Shown: positions 8,403-18,442 of the stretch, one piece after another | Layout of the letters: each line of letters starts with the position of its first letter | Position numbering within the stretch: the stretch's first letter is position 1 | Source of the DNA: Bacteroidota bacterium | GTDB lineage: Bacteria > Bacteroidota > Bacteroidia > Chitinophagales > BACL12 | NCBI GenBank assembly: GCA_016706865.1 | Contig: JADJIS010000002.1 | Location: 806,001 to 870,000, forward strand | DNA length: 64,000 nucleotides | Direction of reading: 5' to 3' | Made by a program: the position numbers and the translations under genes | Notes under the pieces: model-generated | What the model saw: only the letters and a program-made list of their open reading frames with translations | Told to the model about the DNA's origin: nothing | Databases searched by the model: none

Positions 8403-10783
8403 CTTTCTTCAGAAATAGTATTATTTAACCTTAAAAAGTACATGCCGTTCGCAAATTCTGCATCTATCTCAATGGTTCCATCAATACAGGAATAGTTCCG
8501 TGATACACAGATCTTACCCTGAATATCCACGATGGAAACAAATACATTGCCATCGGGAATATTATTGGTAACTACAGTAAATTTTCCGTTATTCGGATTA
8601 GGAAAAATTGATAATTGTATATTTTCAATCTCACTTGTAAATTTTAACGGCAAAGTTGTAAATGTTTGAAGCGGTGAAAATCCACTTGAACCCAATGCTC
8701 CGCAGTTAGTTTTTACTTTATATTCATAAGCCGTATTTGAAATTAAACCCGTTAATTTTTTAGAAGTTGTGGCGCTCGATTTTTTTAACCACGTTGTAGT
8801 TCCCACCGGGCGATAATAAATTTGATATTTTTCTGCGCCTGTAACTGCAGTCCAGTTTATTTTTGCACTTGTTGATGTTATCATATTGGAAAACACTCCC
8901 GTCGGAACTGGACATACTAAAGGATTGACAGTGAGAACTGTAATTATTGAGGAATCGCAACCATACATTGTTCCAAAAATTGTATTATAAATTCCCGATG
9001 TAGAAACTACAGATCCATCCGGCAAAGTATAGGTTGATGGAGCATCAATTGTTACAAAAACAGTTGTGCTGTAATTGCTGCAAGTTAATCCTGATAACAA
9101 TAAGGAATAATCCTGATCTCCACCACTTAATAAACCTTTATGTGTAATAGTAATATTGTAATCACCTGCAGTAGGAGCAGAAATATAAATACACTCCGAG
9201 TTATCCGTATTATTATCTCCATTGGTTGCAAGTGCATCGGGAATTAATGGATTTAATTTGAAAGGAAAATAAACGGTATTATCACTCAGCCTTGTTAATC
9301 TGATATCAAGATCATTCACTAAAATTTTTGTTGTTGGATCCAATGCTTCCGCCGGAACATTACCTGCAGGATCGTTCCAAACAATTGTTATTTTAATTGG
9401 AGATAATCCATAACTTTTCACTGCTAAATTATCTGTTTCATTATTTAATAAATTAAGTTCCTGCATACGAATAGGCTCATCAACAACACTAGAAATAAAT
9501 AATGCAGCGCCCTCTGTATCTAATAATCCCCAACCAAATGCGTAAGAAGGACCAAAGGTTGCACTGGGTTGATCTGCAGTATGCATCACCAATGCCTTTG
9601 CAGTGGATGCAAGCATATAGTGGCCGAATAAATTATTATGGTGTTGTTGTAATAAGGCAAGACTTCCCGAAGTAGATGGTGTTGCCATACTTGTTCCGGA
9701 ATAATTCGAATAATCATCACTTCCTGATGCAACACAGGAATATAAACTTGCTCCGTTTGCAACAATATCAGGTTTAATTCTTCCATCATCACAAGCACCA
9801 TATCCTGAAAATGAAGTGATAATAATATCTGAGGGATTAATATATCCATTCACAATATCCTCAATTGCTCCAATCGTTAAAGTATTTTTTGCTGTTTGTA
9901 ATCCACCGGGAATACAATCATAAATGCCATCCGGTTTTGGTTCTGAGCCATCTGCAGTCAATAGTTCGCCGGTATACATTAATTTATAAGTTGCTCCGGA
10001 GGGAACATCATCATTTCTATTATTGGAAGCTGCAACAACCGGTAAATAATAAGGTGCTGCATTTGCAACAAGATCAACATCACGCGATTTATCTAAATAA
10101 TTTCCAAAAATATAATCTTCATTATCATCAACACTCATATCTCCATACCATTCCCACATGGAAGTTCCGCTGTTGTAATACCATCCTGCAATATAACTGT
10201 AAGAGTGATTTGAAATTAACATACCTAACGATGCTTCCGTTGTCATTTCCTCGATATCTGAAGTCCAGTCGAATCCTTTTATTGTTGCCTGGTATGCATG
10301 TCCCTTTGCATTTGCATCAACTCCTGATGCGATCATGGTTCCGGCGCAATGTGTGGAGTGACTACTATAAGTTGCGGTTTGCGATAAACCCATACTTGCA
10401 CGGGTATTTAATTCCTGATGTGTTGTCAACAATTTACCGGAATCCCAAATGCGCAATTGAATTCCGCTGCCCGATAAATTTAATCCTGCACCTCCGCCTG
10501 TCCATACTTTATTAGCACCATCCGTTTTTGCGGAATTAAGATTATCGGTTGTATAATAATGCGGAAATCCGTTTATTAAATTATGAATTTGAGTAAGTCC
10601 TCCATTTTCTGTGGGAAAGGATATTGGTAAATTATTTCCCTCTGCATATTTTACAGCAAGATCATATCCGACCTGATATTTGATAGACTCCATTTTCACT
10701 GAATCGAGCAAACGCTGATCAAACGTAATATTCTGTGCTGAAACTGCAACCGGCAGCATCAAAAGTATTAAAAAGTGTTTCAT
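8378..10783 (-). CDS. Secreted S8 (subtilisin-like) serine peptidase with Fn3 and T9SS domains
   Basis: The protein has 801 residues. The signal peptide covers 1-17 (ends VSAQ). The S8 catalytic domain spans ~95-430 and has all its key residues: Asp114 (RIWDSG), His145 (HSTHCAGT), the oxyanion Asn254 (AASNN) and Ser365 (GTSMATP). A jelly-roll-like P-domain region follows to ~580, then a fibronectin type III domain (~625-715). A T9SS sorting domain ends the chain (SIFPNPNNGKF to ITFL-type closing strand). It should be exported by T9SS and act on extracellular protein. No inhibitor-type I9 prodomain is obvious, though residues 18-95 could serve as one. Confidence 0.9.
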   Translation of the reverse strand: MKHFLILLMLPVAVSAQNITFDQRLLDSVKMESIKYQVGYDLAVKYAEGNNLPISFPTENGGLTQIHNLINGFPHYYTTDNLNSAKTDGANKVWTGGGAGLNLSGSGIQLRIWDSGKLLTTHQELNTRASMGLSQTATYSSHSTHCAGTMIASGVDANAKGHAYQATIKGFDWTSDIEEMTTEASLGMLISNHSYSYIAGWYYNSGTSMWEWYGDMSVDDNEDYIFGNYLDKSRDVDLVANAAPYYLPVVAASNNRNDDVPSGATYKLMYTGELLTADGSEPKPDGIYDCIPGGLQTAKNTLTIGAIEDIVNGYINPSDIIITSFSGYGACDDGRIKPDIVANGASLYSCVASGSDDYSNYSGTSMATPSTSGSLALLQQHHNNLFGHYMLASTAKALVMHTADQPSATFGPSYAFGWGLLDTEGAALFISSVVDEPIRMQELNLLNNETDNLAVKSYGLSPIKITIVWNDPAGNVPAEALDPTTKILVNDLDIRLTRLSDNTVYFPFKLNPLIPDALATNGDNNTDNSECIYISAPTAGDYNITITHKGLLSGGDQDYSLLLSGLTCSNYSTTVFVTIDAPSTYTLPDGSVVSTSGIYNTIFGTMYGCDSSIITVLTVNPLVCPVPTGVFSNMITSTSAKINWTAVTGAEKYQIYYRPVGTTTWLKKSSATTSKKLTGLISNTAYEYKVKTNCGALGSSGFSPLQTFTTLPLKFTSEIENIQLSIFPNPNNGKFTVVTNNIPDGNVFVSIVDIQGKICVSRNYSCIDGTIEIDAEFANGMYFLRLNNTISEESCLFTILK

Positions 10784-10851
10784 ACAATGGTTTAGGTAAT
10801 GTAAATGTAGGAAAGTTTGGGGGGATGTAAAAACAGGTTGAATTATAACCC

Positions 10852-11196
10852 TTATTTTTCAGGGTATCCATTCTCTAACCAACAACTAAGTTTGGTTATT
10901 TCATCAGCGGTGAGTGCCACATTTCCTTCCGGTGGCATTATTTGAAGATCGATAACAAAGGTTTGAAAGGCAGTATTTTCAATGGATGGTATTAATTCTA
11001 CATAACTGGTAAAGTCGCCGATATTTGCTGCAGATTGATGACAACCACTCAGTGAACATTTATTTTTGATGATAAATTTCACCGTATTTTCATAGCTCAC
11101 AAAAGGAAAAACGGAATCGCAAACAGATGTTTTATGATCATATTTGCAACCCGTTAACCCTAGACATGAAATCACACTTAAGAAAAAATATTTCAT
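10852..11196 (-). CDS. Small cytochrome c-like lipoprotein with a CX4CH heme motif
   Basis: The protein has 114 residues. A lipobox LTGC gives the lipidated Cys17. Cys47-Ser-Leu-Ser-Gly-Cys52-His53 is a CX4CH rather than CXXCH site. Met87 in the MPP motif could be the sixth heme ligand, as in class I and planctomycete-type cytochromes. The last part (LTADEITKLSCWLENGYPE) matches the C-terminal helix of such domains. It overlaps the upstream GEVED gene by 4 bases (ATGA), so the two are translationally coupled. The electron partner is unknown, and covalent heme attachment is an inference from the motif. Confidence 0.65.
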   Translation of the reverse strand: MKYFFLSVISCLGLTGCKYDHKTSVCDSVFPFVSYENTVKFIIKNKCSLSGCHQSAANIGDFTSYVELIPSIENTAFQTFVIDLQIMPPEGNVALTADEITKLSCWLENGYPEK

Positions 11197-12029
11197 TTTA
11201 TAACTACAAGCGGATGCGTTTCGTAATTATCACCCATAAATATTTTTACAATATAAATTCCTTCTGCAAGTGAGCTGATATCTATATCGGAAATAATATT
11301 ATTTGTTGTCGCATTATTATTTCCATTTTCCAAAATAACAGATCCATTAATATTTGATATGGTATATCCACTAATTTGTGTATTAACATTTTGAGTCAAG
11401 ACAGAAAATGTATTTGTAGCGGGATTGGGAAATAATTTAATGGAAGTGTTAACAGTATTGTTATCTGTTATTCCTGTCTCAGAGGAAATAATAATATCAT
11501 AATCTTCAAATTCGCCATGATAACCAAAAGGATCGGCAGGGATATCGCAAGGTGTGGGAAGTATATGTCCGCCATTGCTCGACATTTTAGCTGTCACACG
11601 CATTTTTGTTGCACCCGATAAGGCAGTTAGCGGAATAGTAAATGAATCTTCAAAAGTGCCCACTTCATGATGATCTTCCGATAAAACTGTTTCATCAATA
11701 TCCATAAAATCGCCATCCTGATTAAAATCTATCCATATTCTTAAATTCATATCATCACAAATTGTTGCATCAATGGTATGTGTTATGGATGTGGAATATT
11801 GTTCTCCTTTTAATAATGTTGTAGTTAATCCGGTATTCACAAAACTATTATTCGGATAATCTTCAAGATCGGTAGATTCTCTGTCAATAGTATTCAAAAT
11901 AAAATGTGTGATCCCTGGCATATTCGCATTATAAGGAATAGCAGTTTCGGGAGTGCACCATTGTGCATGCATTGGTAAAATGTTAATTACAAATGCAAAT
12001 AATAAAAGAGAGTAGAATTTAGGTTGCAT
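11193..12029 (-). CDS. GEVED-domain secreted protein with T9SS sorting domain
   Basis: The ATG at 12029 gives 278 residues with a clean signal peptide (MQPKFYSLLLFAF to MHAQ). The frame is open up to 12077, but a -7 promoter element at 12051-12058 lies inside that extension, so I prefer 12029. The core carries the GEVED pattern: RIWIDFNQDGDFMDIDE, later ATKMRVTAKMSSNGG and GEFEDYDI. The end is a T9SS type A domain (KLFPNPATNTF, then LAEGIYIVKI). GEVED domains are found in extracellular adhesins and peptidases; the role here is unknown. The downstream cytochrome-like lipoprotein is coupled through ATGA. Confidence 0.82.
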   Translation of the reverse strand: MQPKFYSLLLFAFVINILPMHAQWCTPETAIPYNANMPGITHFILNTIDRESTDLEDYPNNSFVNTGLTTTLLKGEQYSTSITHTIDATICDDMNLRIWIDFNQDGDFMDIDETVLSEDHHEVGTFEDSFTIPLTALSGATKMRVTAKMSSNGGHILPTPCDIPADPFGYHGEFEDYDIIISSETGITDNNTVNTSIKLFPNPATNTFSVLTQNVNTQISGYTISNINGSVILENGNNNATTNNIISDIDISSLAEGIYIVKIFMGDNYETHPLVVIK

Positions 12030-12377
12030 AATTTTTGAATTTATTTTATCCAAAACTATATGCAATAAAATCACCAAAAAAATTCCTTAACATAAGAATT
12101 GTCAGGCAGGTGTAATTTAACTAGTGTTAAGGGGTGTTAAGGGAATAGTTAGATATTAGTATTTAGTAATTAGAGATCAATATATTGGAATTAGTATGTA
12201 GATGTTAGTTTGGAGATATGAAATCTGTTGTTGATTTATTTTTTATTATTAGAATTGGATGATTTTAATAAATGGAATTAAATTTTTATCCAGTTAAATT
12301 TTATTTCTATGAAAAAGTTAACACCAAGTTGTAAAATGTCCAATCAAAAATGAAAGCGATAACTGATATCTCTGATA
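12030..12377. other. Intergenic region with TTAGnnn heptads
   Basis: It contains the GEVED-gene promoter and, at 12149-12176, four 7-bp units (TTAGATA, TTAGTAT, TTAGTAA, TTAGAGA). Two copies of GTGTTAAGGG lie just before them. The rest is AT-rich with no believable gene. Confidence 0.6.
12051..12058 (-). promoter_or_regulatory. Candidate GEVED-gene promoter, -7 element
   Basis: On the minus strand this reads TAGTTTTG, a match to TAnnTTTG, 21 bases before the ATG at 12029. It decides against the longer frame that starts at 12077. Confidence 0.5.
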
Positions 12378-14684
12378 TCAATTATTTATTAAAGTGAAAG
12401 GATTTAGTAATATATTTCCATCGCTATCTGTTAATTTAATAAAATATTGTCCTGACATTAAGTTGGATAATTGAATTTGCGAGGTGCCAATTAGTATTTT
12501 AGAATAAACAATTTCTCCCTGTAAATTTAAAATATCCATAGAAAGAAAACTCAGGTCGTTGCTAAAAACAATATTTAATGATTCTATCACCGGATTTGGA
12601 AATATTTTAATATTTGATTGCCATTCCGGAATTTCCAAAAGAAACATATATTCTTCTGATGTTCCCATACACCCGTTTGCATCCATAACGGTTACAGAGT
12701 AACTTCCAAATTCAGTTGGTATATAGGTTTGTTCTGTCGCGCCAACTAAAGGAGTTCCATCCAAATTCCACTGATAGGATTCTGAAGTGGAGCAAAAAAA
12801 AGTGCCAATTGCAAAGGTTATTTCTGGGACAGGTAATGGATTATTTACAATTAAAATGGGTTCAGATTGTCCGTAACAACCGTGTATATCAGTTTCTTCA
12901 ACAAAATATTCTCCCGCATCATATACAATTATTGTATCTGTTGTTAATCCGGTATTCCAAAGTATATCTCCTATTGCTGTAGTAAATAATAATGCTGAAT
13001 CGCCGATGCAAAAGGTAGTAGGATCTGAAGTAAAAATTTCGGGTTGTGGCAGTTCATAAACTTCAACATATACTGATGCATAATCGTAACAACCATCCGT
13101 TGTTACCTTAAGTTGAATTGTTCCATTATCATCAACAACGATACTATCAGCTATGGGACCAGGAATCCAATCTAATATATCGCCTCCTGATCCATAAAGC
13201 ACTACAGAATCTCCCTCACAAAATTCCAGAGGGCCACCCGGAGTAATTATTGCGGTAGGAATTTCGTGAAGTGAAACATCAATGGTGTCGGAATGTAAAA
13301 TACAAGCATCATCAAATACTGTAAACCAATAACTTCCTGCCTCATTAATAGTGATGGAAGTTGTGGTATCTCCCGTATTCCATAAATAATGATCGGCATC
13401 GGGATCAACAACAAACAGCATTACGGAATCGCCGGTGCAAAGTGATGTGTCGCTTTCAAAATCAATTTCTTCAGAGGCGTAGGGATGTAATTCAACAGTG
13501 ATGAGCACAGTGTCAAAATAATAATCATAGCCGACACTATAGTCATATTCCAAAGAAAAATAAGTGGTATCTCCTTCTTCTCCCGGAAAATAATTATGAA
13601 ACGTATTACCGGGAAATGAAGGACTTGTTGAAAAGGCAGGTGGCCCGTCAGTGTAAAACACTTGATAGAACCCATATGTGTTTTCTGTTTGATTATTTAC
13701 AGTAATTTCTATTTGTCCATAACATGGTGAAACAATATAAAAATAATCAATGTCATAATCACGATCTCCATAATCCATATTTGTACCGTGCATTTTTGTA
13801 ACAAAGGTGGTATCCATGGGAACATACATTGCCTCTTCAAATGTATTATTACATTCACAAATTTCTGAGGTATCAATACCAATGTTAACTGTTATGGATG
13901 TGGAATCGTAAGATGGATATTCACTTGAATAGATATAAAAATAATAAGTGCGTGGGCAAACTACAGTGTAAGTCGAAAGATTAACAGGTCCGGCGTCAAC
14001 ATCAAAAATGGAAGCAAGGTCAGATGTTGTGGTATCATCATCATAAACCTTTAGCACGAGTTCTAAGGAAGAAGGATTATCAATATAAATGTGCATTATA
14101 CCTGCAACAGGAACTTCCACTTTAAAATAATCTCTATCTGTTCCGCCAGGGTATAAATTATTCGTACCATAAATTTTAGTAGTAAAAGAAGTGTCAATAG
14201 GAACTTCCGTTGCATAGGCAAAACAGTTATTACATTCTGTTATTTCATTCGTATTTAAATGGATATTAGTATACAGAAGATCGGGATCGGCGGCATCATT
14301 ATCTGTCAAATAACATTCATTAATTAAGAGGTAATAAGTTCCGGGGCAAAGTGCAAATTCTTTCTGAACATCAAAGCTCACATAACCCTCCACACTATAG
14401 GCAATTTGAGTGATACCATCATTTGCCAAAAGAGTAACTTCAATTGCAAGCGCAGCCCCTGTAGCTTCGGTATAATTATTAACCAATACTTCGAGAACTC
14501 CAGGTTCTGTAACTTCCAGTTTAAAATAATCAACATCACCTGGTTCCGGACCAATACTTGACCAAAATCCAGCAGGAATATTTACCAATGGCGCCTCATC
14601 CGGTGAATTATTAGGAACGTCATCTTGTGAAAAGGTAATTATAGGTGTAATTAAAATGAGTATTAATAAAATCAGAGTTTTCAT
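12378..14684 (-). CDS. Secreted multidomain protein: PPC-like repeats, Ig/PKD-like repeats, T9SS domain
   Basis: The protein has 768 residues with a signal peptide at 1-19 (ends TFSQ). Residues ~25-400 contain three related beta-sandwich units, each with a D.DYFK/Y-type core (DVDYFKLEV, DRDYFKVEV, DIDYFYIVS), typical of bacterial pre-peptidase C-terminal domains. Residues ~410-680 hold three or four short Ig-like units of the form D(S)xxLCTGDSVxL..WNTGDTT..I. A T9SS type A domain ends the chain (KIFPNPVIESLN, then SGQYFIKL). It has no catalytic domain, so a structural or adhesive surface role is likely. Confidence 0.82.
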   Translation of the reverse strand: MKTLILLILILITPIITFSQDDVPNNSPDEAPLVNIPAGFWSSIGPEPGDVDYFKLEVTEPGVLEVLVNNYTEATGAALAIEVTLLANDGITQIAYSVEGYVSFDVQKEFALCPGTYYLLINECYLTDNDAADPDLLYTNIHLNTNEITECNNCFAYATEVPIDTSFTTKIYGTNNLYPGGTDRDYFKVEVPVAGIMHIYIDNPSSLELVLKVYDDDTTTSDLASIFDVDAGPVNLSTYTVVCPRTYYFYIYSSEYPSYDSTSITVNIGIDTSEICECNNTFEEAMYVPMDTTFVTKMHGTNMDYGDRDYDIDYFYIVSPCYGQIEITVNNQTENTYGFYQVFYTDGPPAFSTSPSFPGNTFHNYFPGEEGDTTYFSLEYDYSVGYDYYFDTVLITVELHPYASEEIDFESDTSLCTGDSVMLFVVDPDADHYLWNTGDTTTSITINEAGSYWFTVFDDACILHSDTIDVSLHEIPTAIITPGGPLEFCEGDSVVLYGSGGDILDWIPGPIADSIVVDDNGTIQLKVTTDGCYDYASVYVEVYELPQPEIFTSDPTTFCIGDSALLFTTAIGDILWNTGLTTDTIIVYDAGEYFVEETDIHGCYGQSEPILIVNNPLPVPEITFAIGTFFCSTSESYQWNLDGTPLVGATEQTYIPTEFGSYSVTVMDANGCMGTSEEYMFLLEIPEWQSNIKIFPNPVIESLNIVFSNDLSFLSMDILNLQGEIVYSKILIGTSQIQLSNLMSGQYFIKLTDSDGNILLNPFTLINN

Positions 14685-14761
14685 AGCTGTATTTTATTCG
14701 ATATTTTTTTGAACGGGTTTAATCGTAATTCAATTTAAATATACACTTTTCTTATTTCCAA

Positions 14762-14782
14762 GTATCAGGTATCAAGTATCAA
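14762..14782. repeat. GTATCAA heptad array
   Basis: Three 7-bp units: GTATCAG, GTATCAA, GTATCAA. They lie in the gap between icmF and the PPC-domain gene. Confidence 0.65.
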
Positions 14783-14953
14783 GACTTAAATTGATCAATA
14801 CCGATAAATTTTATTCCTAAGCAAAAGTTATCAGCAAGATATAAAATTTTCAATCCAAAACGATCGCCCCCTTTTTTATCCTTAACCACACCTTCCTTCC
14901 TTTATTTCCTTAGATCCTTCCCTTCGATTCTTCGATTCTTCTCCCTTCGAATC

Positions 14954-17900
14954 TTACATATTCCGTCTATACTGACCGCCCACCATAAACAACGCATGTG
15001 TAATCTCCCCCAGTGAAGAATACTTACAAGCCTCCATCAAGGCTTCAAATAAATTCTTATTTTCAATTGCAGTTTTTTGGAGATGGCGGAGATGGGATGC
15101 TGTTTTGTCGGAGTAATATTCGTGAAGATTATTGAGAGTGGTAATTTGAAATTGTTTTTCGTCTTCAGTGGCGCGAATTACTTCTTTGGGTAAAATTGTA
15201 GGAGAACCTTTAGAATTTAAAAAAGTATTCACACCAATTATAGGATATGCTCCGGTGTGTTTTAATGTTTCGTAATAAAGGCTTTCTTCCTGAATTTGTC
15301 CGCGCTGATACATGGTTTCCATTGCACCTAAAACTCCGCCGCGTTCTGATATTTTTTCAAATTCGGTTAATACTGCTTCTTCAACAAGATCAGTTAATTC
15401 TTCAATTATAAAAGAACCTTGAGTCGGATTTTCATTTTTAGCAAGTCCTAATTCTTTATTGATAATCAATTGAATTGCCATTGCGCGGCGAACGCTTTCT
15501 TCTGTTGGAGTTGTAATTGCTTCGTCGTATGCGTTAGTGTGTAGCGAATTACAATTATCATAAATTGCATATAAAGCTTGTAACGTTGTGCGGATATCAT
15601 TAAAATCAATTTCCTGCGCGTGTAAACTTCTTCCACTGGTTTGAATATGATATTTTAATTTCTGTGTGCGATCGTCGGCGCCGTATTTGTGTTTCATTGC
15701 CTTTGCCCAAATGCGACGTGCTACACGACCTATCACTGCATATTCAGGATCGATTCCGTTGCTGAAGAAGAATGATAAATTAGGTCCGAAATCATTTATG
15801 TGCATTCCGCGACTTAAATAATATTCCACATAGGTAAATCCGTTGGCTAAGGTAAATGCCAATTGTGTAATTGGATTTGCACCGGCCTCTGCAATATGAT
15901 ATCCTGAAATGGAAACGGAATAAAAATTGCGCACCTTATTGTGAATAAAATAATCCTGCACATCACCCATTAATCGCAAAGCGAATTCCGTGGAAAAAAT
16001 ACAGGTATTTTGAGCCTGATCTTCTTTTAATATATCTGCCTGAACGGTTCCGCGAACAACGTTGAGTGTATGTTTTTTTATTTTTTGATATATATCTGCA
16101 GGTAAAACCTGATCACCGGTAACACCTAATAATAATAATCCAAGACCATTATTTCCTTCGGGAATTTCGGAATTATATTTCGGTCGTAAATGTTCTTTTC
16201 CTTTGTAAATTTCTTTTATAGTATTATTTACTTCCTCCAATAAATTATTTTCGCGGATATAAATTTCGCATTGCTGATCAATTGCTGCATTCATAAAAAA
16301 TCCGAGTAACATTGGTGCCGGACCATTAATTGTCATCGACACAGATGTTTTAGGATCGGATAAATTAAATCCGCTGTATAATTTTTTAGCATCATCCAGA
16401 CAACAAATACTCACTCCGCTGTTGCCAATTTTTCCATAAATATCAGGGCGATGATCGGGATCATTGCCATATAATGTTACACTGTCGAATGCCGTGGATA
16501 AACGTTTTGCAGGCATGCCTTTACTTACGTAGTGAAAACGTCTGTTGGTGCGCTCCGGGCCACCTTCTCCGGCAAACATCCTGGTTGGATCCTCTTCTTC
16601 TCTTTTAAAAGGATATATACCGGAGGTAAATGGAAATTCACCTGGAACATTTTCCTGTAATTGCCAAAATAAAATATCTCCCCAAGCCTCATATTTAGGA
16701 AGAGCAATTTTAGGAATTTGTAAATGACTTAAACTTTCGGAATGTGTTTTTATTTTTAATTCTTTATCTCTTACCTTAAAAATATAGTTTTCATTTTTGT
16801 AGGATGTTACTTTGTCGTTCCAATTGCTTATTAATTCAAGATTTTCATTTTCTATTTTGACCGAAGTCTTTTTATAAGCCTCTTCTAATTTTAGTTTTGT
16901 ACTTTCATCCTCAATTAATTCCTTTGTTTTATGGATAGCATATAATTTTTGTGCTATTTCTTTTTGTTCCAGCGCTTTTTTATCATATCCTCTGTTATTT
17001 TCTGCAATTTCAGCGAGATATCGGGTGCGGGGAGGAGGGATGATGAATATTTTTTTACTCATCTCATCCGTAATATGAAAATCGCTGTGCAGATCAACCT
17101 TTGTTTTTTCTTTGATGGTATCCATCAGATGGCGATAGAGTTGATTTGTTCCCGGATCATTAAACTGCGATGCAATAGTTGCAAAAACAGGCATTTTTTC
17201 AACATCGGTCTCAAATAATTTATGATTGCGTTGAAATTGTTTTCTCACATCGCGTTGCGCATCACTTGCTCCGCGTTTATCAAATTTATTTATGGCAATA
17301 ATATCTGCAAAATCAAGCATGTCGATTTTTTCGAGCTGACTAGCTGCGCCGTATTCCGGAGTCATAACATACATACAAACATCACTGTGTTCCGTAATTT
17401 CCGTATCACTTTGTCCGATACCGGAAGTCTCAAGAATAATAAGATCAAAATTCGCAGCCTTTAATATCTTAACTGCTTCATCCACATGTTTACTCAGTGC
17501 AAGATTAGCCTGGCGGGTTGCCATAGAACGCATATATACCCGCGAATTATTTATAGCGTTCATGCGAATTCTGTCGCCCAATAATGCACCGCCGGTTTTT
17601 CTTTTGCTTGGGTCAACGGATAAAATTGCAATAGTTTTATTATCAAAATCCACCAAAAATCTTCGCACTAATTCATCCACTAATGATGATTTTCCTGCTC
17701 CGCCAGTTCCTGTAATTCCCAATACAGGTGTTTTATTTTCCTTAATAAGCACTTCCACCTGCGTCATAATATTATTAGCATCTGGTGTATTATTTTCCAC
17801 TGCGGAAATTAATCGCGCAATGCTTCGGTATTTTTCCTGCGAAGAATTTTTTTCATTTAATAGGGATAATTTATTCAGCTCACCATTTAAATTAATTCCT

Positions 17901-18340
17901 GTTGCAAAATCACTTTTCTCAACGAGATCATTTATCATCCCCTGCAAACCTAAAGACCTTCCATCGTCGGGTGAATATATTCTGGTGATACCATAATTCT
18001 GTAATTCTTCAATTTCAGTTGGTAAGATAGTACCTCCACCTCCACCAAAAATTTTTATCTGTCCTGCACCTTTTTCCTGCAGAAGATCATACATATATTT
18101 AAAATATTCGGTATGTCCTCCCTGATAACTCGTCATGGCAATTGCCTGCACATCTTCCTGAATTGCACAATTAACCACTTCATCCACACTGCGGTCATGA
18201 CCGAGGTGAATAACTTCAACACCGGTTGCCTGAATAATTCGTCGCATCACATTAATTGCAGCATCATGTCCGTCGAATAAACTCGCCGCGGTAACAATTC
18301 TTATTTTATTTTTCGGGTGGTATGGTAAAGCGTCTTTCAT
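14954..18340 (-). CDS. icmF: Fused isobutyryl-CoA mutase / G-protein chaperone (IcmF)
   Basis: The protein has 1128 residues in the IcmF order. The N-terminal B12-binding domain covers ~10-145, with the cobalt-ligand loop DGHDAA and His25. A MeaB-like GTPase follows, with Walker A GTGGAGKS at 211-218 and NKFD near 352. After a linker comes the TIM-barrel substrate domain, with FPFTSGIYPFKRE, DPTRMFAGEG and SVSMTINGPAP. It interconverts isobutyryl-CoA and butyryl-CoA or related branched acyl-CoAs with adenosylcobalamin; the GTPase part loads and repairs the cofactor. I cannot exclude an isovaleryl or pivalyl substrate preference from the sequence alone. It stands alone, with its own -7 promoter. 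Confidence 0.92.
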   Translation of the reverse strand: MKDALPYHPKNKIRIVTAASLFDGHDAAINVMRRIIQATGVEVIHLGHDRSVDEVVNCAIQEDVQAIAMTSYQGGHTEYFKYMYDLLQEKGAGQIKIFGGGGGTILPTEIEELQNYGITRIYSPDDGRSLGLQGMINDLVEKSDFATGINLNGELNKLSLLNEKNSSQEKYRSIARLISAVENNTPDANNIMTQVEVLIKENKTPVLGITGTGGAGKSSLVDELVRRFLVDFDNKTIAILSVDPSKRKTGGALLGDRIRMNAINNSRVYMRSMATRQANLALSKHVDEAVKILKAANFDLIILETSGIGQSDTEITEHSDVCMYVMTPEYGAASQLEKIDMLDFADIIAINKFDKRGASDAQRDVRKQFQRNHKLFETDVEKMPVFATIASQFNDPGTNQLYRHLMDTIKEKTKVDLHSDFHITDEMSKKIFIIPPPRTRYLAEIAENNRGYDKKALEQKEIAQKLYAIHKTKELIEDESTKLKLEEAYKKTSVKIENENLELISNWNDKVTSYKNENYIFKVRDKELKIKTHSESLSHLQIPKIALPKYEAWGDILFWQLQENVPGEFPFTSGIYPFKREEEDPTRMFAGEGGPERTNRRFHYVSKGMPAKRLSTAFDSVTLYGNDPDHRPDIYGKIGNSGVSICCLDDAKKLYSGFNLSDPKTSVSMTINGPAPMLLGFFMNAAIDQQCEIYIRENNLLEEVNNTIKEIYKGKEHLRPKYNSEIPEGNNGLGLLLLGVTGDQVLPADIYQKIKKHTLNVVRGTVQADILKEDQAQNTCIFSTEFALRLMGDVQDYFIHNKVRNFYSVSISGYHIAEAGANPITQLAFTLANGFTYVEYYLSRGMHINDFGPNLSFFFSNGIDPEYAVIGRVARRIWAKAMKHKYGADDRTQKLKYHIQTSGRSLHAQEIDFNDIRTTLQALYAIYDNCNSLHTNAYDEAITTPTEESVRRAMAIQLIINKELGLAKNENPTQGSFIIEELTDLVEEAVLTEFEKISERGGVLGAMETMYQRGQIQEESLYYETLKHTGAYPIIGVNTFLNSKGSPTILPKEVIRATEDEKQFQITTLNNLHEYYSDKTASHLRHLQKTAIENKNLFEALMEACKYSSLGEITHALFMVGGQYRRNM

Positions 18341-18356
18341 TGTATCGAATATACTG

Positions 18357-18364
18357 CAAATTTA
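18357..18364 (-). promoter_or_regulatory. Candidate icmF promoter, -7 element
   Basis: The minus strand reads TAAATTTG, fitting TAnnTTTG, 16 bases before the icmF ATG. The leader would be under 12 bases. No clear -33 TTTG is seen. Confidence 0.45.
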
Positions 18365-18442
18365 AGGATTTCGGGGTGATAGGAGGGAGGAGATAGCGGT
18401 TATTGGTAAATTCAGCCTATTGAATAGTTATTTCTTGGCATG

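Noticed and set aside
9865..10515. Plus-strand frame opposite the subtilisin gene
   Set aside because: A 216-residue antisense frame with His/Leu/Tyr-rich composition, typical of the complement of a Thr/Asn-rich gene; the minus-strand gene has all catalytic motifs.
12030..12077. Longer N-terminus of the GEVED protein
   Set aside because: It puts 16 residues before a good signal peptide and overlaps a promoter box.
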